NCBI GenBank assembly: GCA_035686605.1
Contig: DASRZI010000410.1
Span: 1-11,242 of the forward strand
Direction: 5' to 3'
DNA from: UBA11865 sp035686605
GTDB lineage: Bacteria > Chloroflexota > Anaerolineae > Promineifilales > Promineifilaceae
Length of the DNA stretch: 11,242 nt
Shown here: in pieces, positions 1-7,400 of the stretch
How the letters are laid out: each line of letters starts with the position of its first letter
Numbering within the stretch: position 1 is the first letter of the stretch
Notes under the pieces: generated by a model
Told to the model about the DNA's origin: nothing
Seen by the model: the letters and a program-made list of their open reading frames with translations, nothing else
Databases searched by the model: none
Program-made: the position numbers and the translations under genes

Positions 1-1
1 A

Positions 2-334
2 GACCGTATCACCGTCGAACGCGAATTGACTCAAAGAGAGGTTGAGAAGACCAGGTTGCGAGATAGAAGGGAGCTCAAATACGGTTACGAGGTAAAGCTG
101 CGTAATCTATTTGAAGAGGAGGTATCGGTTGAGGTACAGGACCATATACCGGTTTCCAGGCATGAAGAAATCAAGGTAGGACTAGAAAGAGCGGTGCCGG
201 AACCAACGGAACAAAGCGATCTCAATCTACTTAAGTGGACGATAGCAATTCCCCCTGAGGAAGAGAAATCGATACAATATGAGTACGTTGTGTCCTATCC
301 ACGCCAGATGAGAGTGATCGGATTAGTCGACTAG
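2..334 (+). CDS. DUF4139 / mucoidy-inhibitor MuiA-like protein, C-terminal end (5' partial)
   Basis: The reading frame is open from base 2 and ends at the TAG at 332-334, so only the last 110 residues are present; the gene starts before the window. The visible part matches what I know of the C-terminal DUF4139 domain: a charged stretch ending in an aromatic-rich strand (KYGYEVKLRN), then VEVQDHIPVSRHEEIKV, a Leu-Leu-x-Trp strand (LLKWTIAIPP), and a closing strand (IQYEYVVSYPRQMRVIGL). These are β-strands of the domain that follows the coiled coil in MuiA-type proteins. The molecular function of the family is not established; the name comes from a mucoidy phenotype. A TTG at 26 is an internal leucine codon rather than a start, since the frame and the family similarity continue upstream of it. 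The hflX ribosome binding site begins five bases after the stop, so the two genes are probably one transcript. Confidence 0.8.
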   Translation, partial: DRITVERELTQREVEKTRLRDRRELKYGYEVKLRNLFEEEVSVEVQDHIPVSRHEEIKVGLERAVPEPTEQSDLNLLKWTIAIPPEEEKSIQYEYVVSYPRQMRVIGLVD

Positions 335-338
335 AATC

Positions 339-351
339 GGAGGTTGTTATT
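339..351 (+). promoter_or_regulatory. Shine-Dalgarno GGAGG with candidate ATT start of hflX
   Basis: GGAGG at 339-343 is the only good ribosome binding site ahead of hflX. With a five-base spacer it points to ATT at 349-351, which is in frame with the HflX protein. No ATG, GTG or TTG in that frame lies at a suitable distance; the first such codon is TTG at 361, 17 bases away. The TTG at 344 directly after the motif is in another frame and stops after nine codons. AUU is a known rare start codon (infC, pcnB in E. coli). Its use here is an inference. Confidence 0.5.
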
Positions 352-1665
352 ACTAAAGAATTGCACGATTTAATTGTTCCAAAAGAAAGGGCTTATCTTG
401 TAGGAGTTGGGCTTAAGAAATCGAGAAGTATGCTGACAGTCGGTGAGAGCTTGACTGAATTGGGACGTCTGGCGGACACTGCGGGTCTGCAGGTTGTAGG
501 TCAATCGGAACAACATCTATCTCATCCCAATCAATCTACCTATGTGGGCAGTGGAAAGCTTGCCGAAATAAAGGAAGATGTTGCCGACCTGAATGTAGAC
601 GTGGTTGTCTTTGACGATGAATTATTGCCCCGACACCAGAGGGAGCTCGAAAAGAGTTTTGGCGACGAAGTAATGGTCCTGGATCGCACTGCCCTCATCC
701 TAGACATTTTCGCTCTACACGCTAAAACGCGTGAAGGGATGCTTCAGGTCGAGCTGGCACAGCTGGAGTACCGCTTGCCGCGCCTGACCAGGATGTGGAC
801 CCACCTTGCCAGGCAGGCAGGTGGGCGAGCCGGTGGAGCAGGGGGCGGGGTCGGTCTTCGAGGACCCGGTGAAACTCAGCTCGAAGTAGACCGCAGGGAA
901 ATCGGTCGCCGTATATCATCGATCAAACGGGATTTGGATTCGGTCCGTGCCCACCGTGGTCGCCATCGTATGAAACGACGCCAGACCGAGCTCCAGGTTA
1001 TCGCCATCGTCGGCTATACAAATTCGGGGAAATCAACTCTGCTAAACAGGCTAAGCGATGCTGATGTGCTTTCTGCTGATATGTTATTTGCCACTCTGGA
1101 TCCCACAACACGAAGGGTCGTGATGCCCGGTGGTCGCGAAGTATTGTTCACGGATACTGTCGGATTCATACAGAAATTGCCTCCGGATATCGTTGCCGCC
1201 TTTCGAGCTACCCTTGAGGAGATAACCGAAGCAGACATGCTCCTCCATATCGTAGATGCCACCCATCCCAACGCCGCAGCCCAGATGGATTCGGTGGAAC
1301 AGATACTTACCGAGCTGGAAATTGATGAAATGCCCACGATTGTGGCCATGAACAAAGTAGATTTGCTGCCAGATGATTTCAATCTTGCCGAAAAACTTCC
1401 GCAAACCGGTGTATCGGTATCCATATCGGCCTTAACAGGCGAGGGGATTGACACGATGCTGCTGGCTGTTGAGGCATCGATGGAACAACAATTCCTGCCA
1501 GTAGCGGTATTGCTGCCCTACGATCGCGGCGACCTGATGTCCCTATTCCACGAAAGGGGACAGGTCGACACTGAAGACCACTCTGAACATGGGACTACTA
1601 TTTTCGGCCGTCTTCCACATAGACTCGTTCCCTATTATCGTGATTACGAAATCTCACAAGATTAG
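349..1665 (+). CDS. hflX: GTPase HflX (ribosome-splitting/rescue factor)
   Basis: HflX is a GTPase that binds the 50S subunit and splits stalled or heat-damaged 70S ribosomes. Numbered from the TTG at 361, the N-terminal HflX domain is followed by the glycine-rich linker GGRAGGAGGGVGLRGPGETQLE (about 154-175), a helical region, and a complete G domain: G1 GYTNSGKST 218-226, G2 region FATLDPTTR, G3 DTVGF 265-269, G4 NKVD 331-334 and G5 SALTG 356-360. A short C-terminal domain ends at the TAG at 1665. All catalytic motifs are intact and the length (434-438 aa) is normal. The start is unclear. GGAGG at 339-343 lies 17 bases before the TTG at 361, which is too far, but five bases before an in-frame ATT at 349. 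An ATT start would give an N terminus Met-Thr-Lys-Glu-Leu, which looks natural for the family. I therefore annotate from 349; a conservative start is 361. The gene closely follows the DUF4139 gene and shows no promoter of its own. Confidence 0.95.
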   Translation: MTKELHDLIVPKERAYLVGVGLKKSRSMLTVGESLTELGRLADTAGLQVVGQSEQHLSHPNQSTYVGSGKLAEIKEDVADLNVDVVVFDDELLPRHQRELEKSFGDEVMVLDRTALILDIFALHAKTREGMLQVELAQLEYRLPRLTRMWTHLARQAGGRAGGAGGGVGLRGPGETQLEVDRREIGRRISSIKRDLDSVRAHRGRHRMKRRQTELQVIAIVGYTNSGKSTLLNRLSDADVLSADMLFATLDPTTRRVVMPGGREVLFTDTVGFIQKLPPDIVAAFRATLEEITEADMLLHIVDATHPNAAAQMDSVEQILTELEIDEMPTIVAMNKVDLLPDDFNLAEKLPQTGVSVSISALTGEGIDTMLLAVEASMEQQFLPVAVLLPYDRGDLMSLFHERGQVDTEDHSEHGTTIFGRLPHRLVPYYRDYEISQD

Positions 1666-1870
1666 ACCAACGAATTGAATCCATTTACAGTCAAAGCCAG
1701 CGGCATCACCCCGTCGTCTTCTATTCGTGCTCGAGCCGATTTGTTTTTCGGATTGGAATCACCGCCATCATGAAAAGCATCGCGATTGTAATAAAGGCAA
1801 CCTTGGCCTGCGGGCAATCATGAATTTGGATGATTTTTACCACGCAGCAGATGATTGACTGAACATCACT
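1666..1870. other. Intergenic region hflX - M20 peptidase, no recognisable element
   Basis: These 205 bases separate two genes read in the same direction. I see no convincing factor-independent terminator, tRNA or strong promoter pair. Only tiny reading frames occur, such as 17 codons from the ATG at 1770 and an overlapping 13 codons; neither has a ribosome binding site. The spacing suggests that the peptidase has its own promoter, but I cannot point to one. Confidence 0.4.
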
Positions 1871-3061
1871 ATGAACGACACAAACCGCATAAGAGAAATC
1901 GCGCTGGACAACAAGGTTAGCAATGCCTTGGCATCGTTCGAATCAGACCTGCGAGAGACCCTTGATCTAACTATCGCTATACAGCAAATACCCGCACCAA
2001 CCTTTCAGGAAGAGGAAAGGGCAACCTATGTAGAATCCCTCTTCACTGGGTCAAAGCTGGATCATGTTCATCGAGATAATCTCAATAACGTATTTGGACG
2101 CCTTCCGGGAAAAGCTTCCCAGCGTCCTGTCGTCGTATCGGCCCACCTGGACACCGTCTTCGCGATGGATACGGATTTGACCGTCAAATTTAAAAGACCA
2201 GAAGAAAAGAACATTCGGGTATTTGGCCCTGGGATAGCCGACAACTCTCTCGGTGTGGCAGGATTGATTACCCTAGCCAGGACTCTTATTGCATTCGATC
2301 TAAAAACCGAATCAGAGATCTGGCTTGTGGCTAACGTCTGCGAGGAAGGATTAGGCGACCTGCGGGGTATGAGAACCGTAGTCGATAAGTTTGGACCAGA
2401 TGCCACCTATATAGTGGTTGAAGGTGGATCTTTCGGACTGGTTTTCCACGAGGCCATCGGCGTAAATCGATTTCTAATCGAGGTCAAAACGCCGGGCGGT
2501 CACTCCTGGGGGGATTTTGGCAAGCCAAATGCCATCCATATTCTGAGTCAGTTGGTCGCCGAAATATCTGATATCGACGTTCCGCGCGTCCCGAAAACAT
2601 CATTCAACGTGGGTGTCATCAAAGGTGGAACTACCATCAATGCCATTGCCTCGGAAGCGAGCTGCCAGTTAGATCTCCGCTCTGCTGAGAAGGATCTTCT
2701 ATCCGAGTTGACCGATACAGTACGCAGTCTTGTCGAGCAGGTGAACGAAAAAGAATATGTCGATGCTGAAATGACCCAGATTGGTAGACGACCTTCAGGC
2801 CGGCTCTCGCGCGACACGACAGTTGTAAGCCTTGCGGCACAGGCCTTGGAGCACGTGGGCTGTTCTTCCGTCGATTATATGGCGGGGAGTACCGACGCCA
2901 GCGTTCCAATTGGCCTAGGTATACCTTCAGTCTGCATTGGCTTGGCTAAATCGGGCAATACACACCGCCTCGACGAATTTGTTGACATAACTCATTTATC
3001 CCGAGGTCTGGGTCAATTATTACTTCTCACTTTGGCGACCGCAGGTTTTTCAAGAGCATAA
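1871..3061 (+). CDS. M20/M25/M40 family zinc metallopeptidase (PepT-like)
   Basis: This is a 396-residue di-zinc hydrolase, probably a cytoplasmic aminopeptidase or carboxypeptidase acting on short peptides or acylated amino acids. The substrate cannot be read from the sequence. The active-site set is complete. AHLDTV gives zinc ligand His92 and helper Asp94. Asp124 in ADNSLG is the bridging ligand. Glu158 and Glu159 in CEEG are the catalytic base and a ligand. Glu184 in VEGG sits where M20 enzymes have Asp or Glu. His365 in NTHRLDE is the last ligand. His211 in GGHSWGDFG begins the lid/dimerisation domain (about 200-310), which is inserted in the catalytic domain as usual for M20. No signal peptide or membrane segment is visible. 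The ATG at 1871 has no clear Shine-Dalgarno sequence, but family similarity begins around residue 30 (IQQIPAPTFQEEERA), so this start fits. PepT-like tripeptidase or a glutamate-carboxypeptidase-like enzyme are both possible. Confidence 0.9.
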   Translation: MNDTNRIREIALDNKVSNALASFESDLRETLDLTIAIQQIPAPTFQEEERATYVESLFTGSKLDHVHRDNLNNVFGRLPGKASQRPVVVSAHLDTVFAMDTDLTVKFKRPEEKNIRVFGPGIADNSLGVAGLITLARTLIAFDLKTESEIWLVANVCEEGLGDLRGMRTVVDKFGPDATYIVVEGGSFGLVFHEAIGVNRFLIEVKTPGGHSWGDFGKPNAIHILSQLVAEISDIDVPRVPKTSFNVGVIKGGTTINAIASEASCQLDLRSAEKDLLSELTDTVRSLVEQVNEKEYVDAEMTQIGRRPSGRLSRDTTVVSLAAQALEHVGCSSVDYMAGSTDASVPIGLGIPSVCIGLAKSGNTHRLDEFVDITHLSRGLGQLLLLTLATAGFSRA

Positions 3062-3111
3062 GTAGAAGCGTTTGCTCAAACCATCAGGTCGAAAATACTT
3101 ACTTTACATAA

Positions 3112-3127
3112 ACTCTGAATTAAGAGT
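3112..3127. promoter_or_regulatory. Inverted repeat ACTCT-n6-AGAGT in the acyl-CoA dehydrogenase leader
   Basis: ACTCT (3112-3116) and AGAGT (3123-3127) flank GAATTA in an AT-rich stretch, 18 bases before the ATG at 3146 and just upstream of its ribosome binding site. The size and symmetry would suit a dimeric repressor, for example a TetR-type regulator of fatty-acid degradation. A five-base arm can arise by chance, and no regulator gene is present in the window. Confidence 0.2.
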
Positions 3128-3134
3128 AGTTGAT

Positions 3135-3141
3135 AAGGAGG
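3135..3141 (+). promoter_or_regulatory. Strong ribosome binding site of the acyl-CoA dehydrogenase
   Basis: AAGGAGG at 3135-3141 precedes the ATG at 3146 with a four-base spacer (GACG) and fixes the start codon. It is the best Shine-Dalgarno match on the plus strand of this window. Confidence 0.85.
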
Positions 3142-3145
3142 GACG

Positions 3146-4294
3146 ATGGATTTTCAACTCAATGAAGAACAATTGATGTTTCGCGATCTCGTCCACGATT
3201 TCGTGGCTAAAGAAGTGAAATCCAAGGCTCGAGAAACAGATGAGACGGGGGAATTCAACTGGACTGCTGTTCGCAAGATGGGTCCTCTTGGATTACTTGG
3301 TTTGGAAGTGCCGGAGATATATGGTGGGGCTGAGGTCGATCCAATAAGCGCGGCCATCGCCGTTGAAGAATTGGGTTGGGGATGCGGTTCGACAGCTCTG
3401 GCCATCGCCGCCCATAACACCCTTGCTCTTGGACCGATCGTTCGATATGGATCTGAAGCCCAGAAACAGAGGTGGCTGCCTTCCCTGGCAGGCGGAACGG
3501 GAAAACTCGCCTGCCTGGGCCTGACCGAACCAGGCGCCGGCTCTGATCTTCAAGGTGGTGTTCGCACGAATGCGGTCAAAGAGGGCGATTCTTGGATCAT
3601 TGACGGCAGCAAGATGTGGCTGACCAATGCCTCCATTTCAGACGTGATGGTATTGCTGTGTAAAACCGATCATACTCCTGGAGGCCGCACCCTTAGCCAG
3701 ATCATTGTACCCACAGATACCCCAGGTATTTCAATTGGACCAGCCGAGAAGAAGATGGGCCTAAAAGGTTCACCAACCCACGCCGTCAGCTTTGATGAAG
3801 TGCGGGTGCCGCTTGACTATTTATTGGGTGATGAAGGGAGAGGTCTTCACCAGACTCTAAATACTCTCGATGCCGGTCGTATTGGAATCGGCGCACTATC
3901 AGTTGGGCTGGCCCAGGCGGCCTTCGAAGAAGCCATTGCCTACTCGAAGGAACGTGAGACTTTTGGCAAACCGATCTCCCAACACCAGGCCGTTCAATGG
4001 ATGCTGGCCGATGCAGCCACAGAGATCCAGGCAGCCAGGCTGATGGTCTACTGGGCGGCATGGCTCAAAATGGAGAACCAACCCTATACCAAAGCCGCGG
4101 CCATGGCAAAGTTATTCGCGACTGAGATCAGCGAACGTGCCTGCCGCAACGCGATTCAAGTACATGGTGGCTATGGTTACAGCAGTGAATACCCAGTGGA
4201 ACGAATGTATCGTGACACCCGGCTCATGACCATAGGTGAAGGAACCAGCGAAATCCAAAGGTTGGTGATTGCCCGGCATATACTGAATGCTTAG
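3146..4294 (+). CDS. Acyl-CoA dehydrogenase (short-chain/butyryl-CoA type)
   Basis: This FAD flavoprotein removes two hydrogens from the α,β-carbons of an acyl-CoA thioester and passes electrons to electron-transferring flavoprotein. It works in β-oxidation or branched-chain amino-acid breakdown in the cytoplasm. The 382-residue length is normal. The N-terminal helical domain begins MDFQLNEEQLMFRD. The first family signature, LTEPGAGSD, lies at 126-134; the FAD-contacting strand WLTNAS follows. GGYGYSSEYPVERMYRD at 341-357 is the second signature. Glu365 in GEGTSEIQR is at the position of the catalytic base of the short- and medium-chain enzymes, not that of isovaleryl-CoA or long-chain dehydrogenases. 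Chain-length preference cannot be told. No etfAB, thiolase or hydratase gene is next to it, so it stands alone here. It starts 84 bases after the peptidase stop; co-transcription is possible but unproven. Confidence 0.96.
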   Translation: MDFQLNEEQLMFRDLVHDFVAKEVKSKARETDETGEFNWTAVRKMGPLGLLGLEVPEIYGGAEVDPISAAIAVEELGWGCGSTALAIAAHNTLALGPIVRYGSEAQKQRWLPSLAGGTGKLACLGLTEPGAGSDLQGGVRTNAVKEGDSWIIDGSKMWLTNASISDVMVLLCKTDHTPGGRTLSQIIVPTDTPGISIGPAEKKMGLKGSPTHAVSFDEVRVPLDYLLGDEGRGLHQTLNTLDAGRIGIGALSVGLAQAAFEEAIAYSKERETFGKPISQHQAVQWMLADAATEIQAARLMVYWAAWLKMENQPYTKAAAMAKLFATEISERACRNAIQVHGGYGYSSEYPVERMYRDTRLMTIGEGTSEIQRLVIARHILNA

Positions 4295-4390
4295 ATGAGT
4301 GGGCATGAACAGGGTGGTGTTGTTCCGCTAATGCCTGGAATACGACCAGCTTAACCCTGACCGTTTTGCTATCGTCAATAGAACAAGAAA

Positions 4391-4418
4391 AGGGCGTTCC
4401 CTGGTTGGGGAACGCCCT
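4391..4418 (-). terminator. Factor-independent terminator between convergent genes
   Basis: AGGGCGTTCCC (4391-4401) and GGGAACGCCCT (4408-4418) form a perfect 11-base-pair GC-rich stem with the six-base loop TGGTTG. On the minus strand the stem is followed by TTTCTTGTTC (4390-4381), a fair U-rich tract, and it lies 28 bases after the stop of the surface-protein gene. On the plus strand the tail (CTGTTATTA) is weaker, but the hairpin lies 96 bases after the acyl-CoA dehydrogenase stop and could also end that transcript. Confidence 0.85.
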
Positions 4419-4446
4419 CTGTTATTAGGCTATGATGGGAGCCAGG

Positions 4447-7400
4447 CTAGTTATTTGTCTTTCTCCGCCAGGTTAGTGTCGCTCCAACCAGCAAGACAAG
4501 AACAAGGAGTGACATCCATATCGGCGTTGATCCGATGGGCTTCAGTTCGCCAAAGGATGAGAGAGCAACGCCCGTAGGCGGCGCAATCGTTACCGTGGCT
4601 GTAGCCGTGTCCTCTGTAGGTCTACCATCCGGTTCGACAGCGGTCCAGGTGGCTGTGTTGACAGTCGTTGCCGAGATAGTGGCGCTGAAAGTCTCACCCA
4701 TGGTAACCGTATCAATTGACTGCCCTGGTCCGAGATCGTAGTCGACGTCAGTAAACAGTGTGCCGAGCTCGGTGTCGACCAGCGAATGCGTCGATAAAGT
4801 GAAGACGCCATTGTTGGTTACCTCGTAGCAATAGTACACCACAACCCCACCAGCAGGGACGCTGATGCTGTTGGTGGCTGCACATGTCGCCGAATCGAGA
4901 CCCACTGTCTTAACCAGATTAATCGCGATTTCCGGTATCTCTAACGTCACAGGTACGCGCACGAGAGTGCCATAGTAATCGTTGCTCTCGATACAGAGAG
5001 TAGCTGTATACGTGCCCACTGACATTCCTGTAGAGTCAAAGGTGACATCCACAACCTGACTAGCTCCAGGAGCTGTTGTACCACTTGTTGGTGCGGCGCT
5101 CAACCAAGGAATATCAGACGGTTCACATCCAGGAGCCATGAAAGTCTGCGTAGAACCCTCGAACTCGCCAAGCGGATTGTTGACCGACAGTGGCGTTACC
5201 GCACCCGTTGCCAGATCGACCGTACCATAGGTATTTGTGCCGCCACCTTGATATGACCAAACGTAGAGCGTACCATCGGCATTGTCGAAGTCCATACCTT
5301 GGGCGAAGTTGGAAGCCAAACCGGTAGGTCCAACCAGTGTTGCAGCGCCTGTCGACGTGTTAATCGTGTATATAGAATCCGTTCCGATGTCATGGCCGTA
5401 CATTACGCCCTGCGGGCCAATTGCTATGTCTATCAACAACGGTACCGTAGCATCGGTCCCGATGAGGGTTGCCGCACCGGTGCCCAGATCGAGCATATAC
5501 AGATTCATTGTCACGCCGTCCACTGTTGAAACGTACGCTGTACCATCTGCAGGATCGATAGTCAAGCCGCTTATTGTAAATGTTGACGGTATTCCTGACA
5601 CGGCGGCGATGCTTGCGAAAGTGCCATCAGCCAGATTTAGCGTTCCTAACTCGCGAGTAGTGTTGTCAATGCCATACAGTGTTGTTGCTGTCTCATCGAA
5701 ATCCATGGCGAAGATTGGGTGAGCATTTGGACCCACGATCGTCTGGCCTGGGAAGTCGTTAAGCAGGTGTGAAACAAAGTTGCCATTGCGCACATCTAGT
5801 GCGTAGGCCATATCGGTTGGATCTACAGAAGGATTACGATGCACCTCTTGTGGCGCAGAATCCAATCCAAGACAGACCTCAGCATAGCCAATGGGCTCAA
5901 TGCCGGCATAGTTTTCATATACCGCACATTGTTCTCTCGATGTGACCACCTCTGGCGTATACGCCCGCGACACATCAGATGGACTTGAAGGAACGACACC
6001 TACGGGCGATTCCTCGAACAGCTCCCAATCGAGATCGGCATCTCCAACGTTGCTGATAGTCAGTGGCAACGTAACCTGGACATCAGGTGCCTGTTGGCTG
6101 AACATGCTCGCTGGATCAACTTCAATCTCAGGTGTGAAAACAACATTGACAGTCGCGGTATCAGTGCCTGACACCAAGTCATTGTTCCCCGGATTATAGG
6201 CCGTCCAGGTCGCTGTGTTGACTGTCGTTACATCGATGGAGGCCGTAGCTGTCAGGAAGATTCCAGTGCCTAATCCCAGGTCATATTGAAAGTTGTTTAA
6301 GATGGTTCCAATTTCACTGTCAACCAGGTCGTGTCTAGTTAATGTTACAGTGCCGGTGTTTTGAACCGCGTAGCAATAATATACGTCGGTTCCAGCGAAT
6401 ACATCTATAGCATCATCGACGGCACAGACAGACGGGTCAAGACCTACTGTTTTCTCGAATTCGATCGCTGGTCCAGAGAAGCAGCTCAGGGCTACGTCGT
6501 CAATCTGGGCATACCAATCTGTCGAGGTGGCAGTTCCTGGATCATAGTAATGCCAGCGAAGGATCGCCTCATCTTCAAAGGCATAGTCTGAAAGGTCGAC
6601 GACGACCGCTTCTCCAGGAGTACCCTGGAAGGTTCCATGGTCTTCGTTCCAGCTCAGGAGATTAGTCCAATTCGAACCGCCATCTGTGCTGATGTCGAGG
6701 TCCAAGAAGTCTACACTGGCGAAGTTCTGGTAGTTGGCGAGGTAAGTCAGAGTAATCTGGCTTGTGCTGCTCAGGTCAATGGGTGGTGACCAGAGCTCCG
6801 TATCATACATGGCGCCATCCTGAAAATCGCTCGAGGCGCATGCAGCTTCGCCACTTCCACCGGTGAAATTCCCACTTTCTCCACAATCGGCCACGCTGGC
6901 CCAATTAACTGTGTTAGTTATGACATTGTTGACAACAGTCCAGTCTGTTGGAATACCGACGTCAAAACCAACCGTCGACCCATTGCAGACGAGCGGAGCT
7001 GGTTCGTTGACATATACTGTCGCACTGTCAGTGGAGGAAATCACATCCGTGGGTACTTCATTTTCATTGTAGGCGGTCCATGTTGCTGTGTTCACGGTCG
7101 TCTGTGAGATAGTAATTGGACCCGTATAGGTTGACGAATTCGAGCCTGGACCTAGCGTCAAGGAGTAACCATCCAACAACTGGCCTAATTCGCTATCCAC
7201 CAGATCGTGCATGGTAAAGGTGATATAACCTGTATTTGTAGCCTCGTAGCAGTAGTAGACCGCGGTTCCAGGATCGACAACCATAGTGTCGTCGCCAACG
7301 CAGTCGGAATCCAATGCAACAGTTTTGTCCAGTTGAATATTTAAGTCGGCAGGGGCAAACTCTATCGCCAGGGTATCGGTGATGGAATCCGCCGTGTTGC

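Noticed and set aside
26..334. TTG at 26 as the start of a complete small gene
   Set aside because: The frame is open to the window edge and the residues before the TTG continue the DUF4139 pattern, so this is the end of a longer gene.
1014..1454. 146-codon open frame on the minus strand opposite hflX
   Set aside because: It is antisense to the conserved G domain of HflX, has serine-rich low-complexity composition typical of a shadow frame, and resembles no family I know.
1770..1863. Two tiny overlapping frames (17 and 13 codons) between hflX and the peptidase
   Set aside because: They lack ribosome binding sites and any recognisable content; chance frames of this size are common.
5282..5722. 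146-codon open frame on the plus strand inside the surface-protein gene
   Set aside because: It is a mirror of the repeated, Thr/Ala/Asp-rich propeller region, whose antisense codons rarely give stops; no family resemblance.
4585..7347. Repeated DNA considered as a CRISPR or tandem-repeat array
   Set aside because: The repeats are about 340 bases long, diverged, in frame and separated by other domains; they are protein modules, not short direct repeats with spacers.
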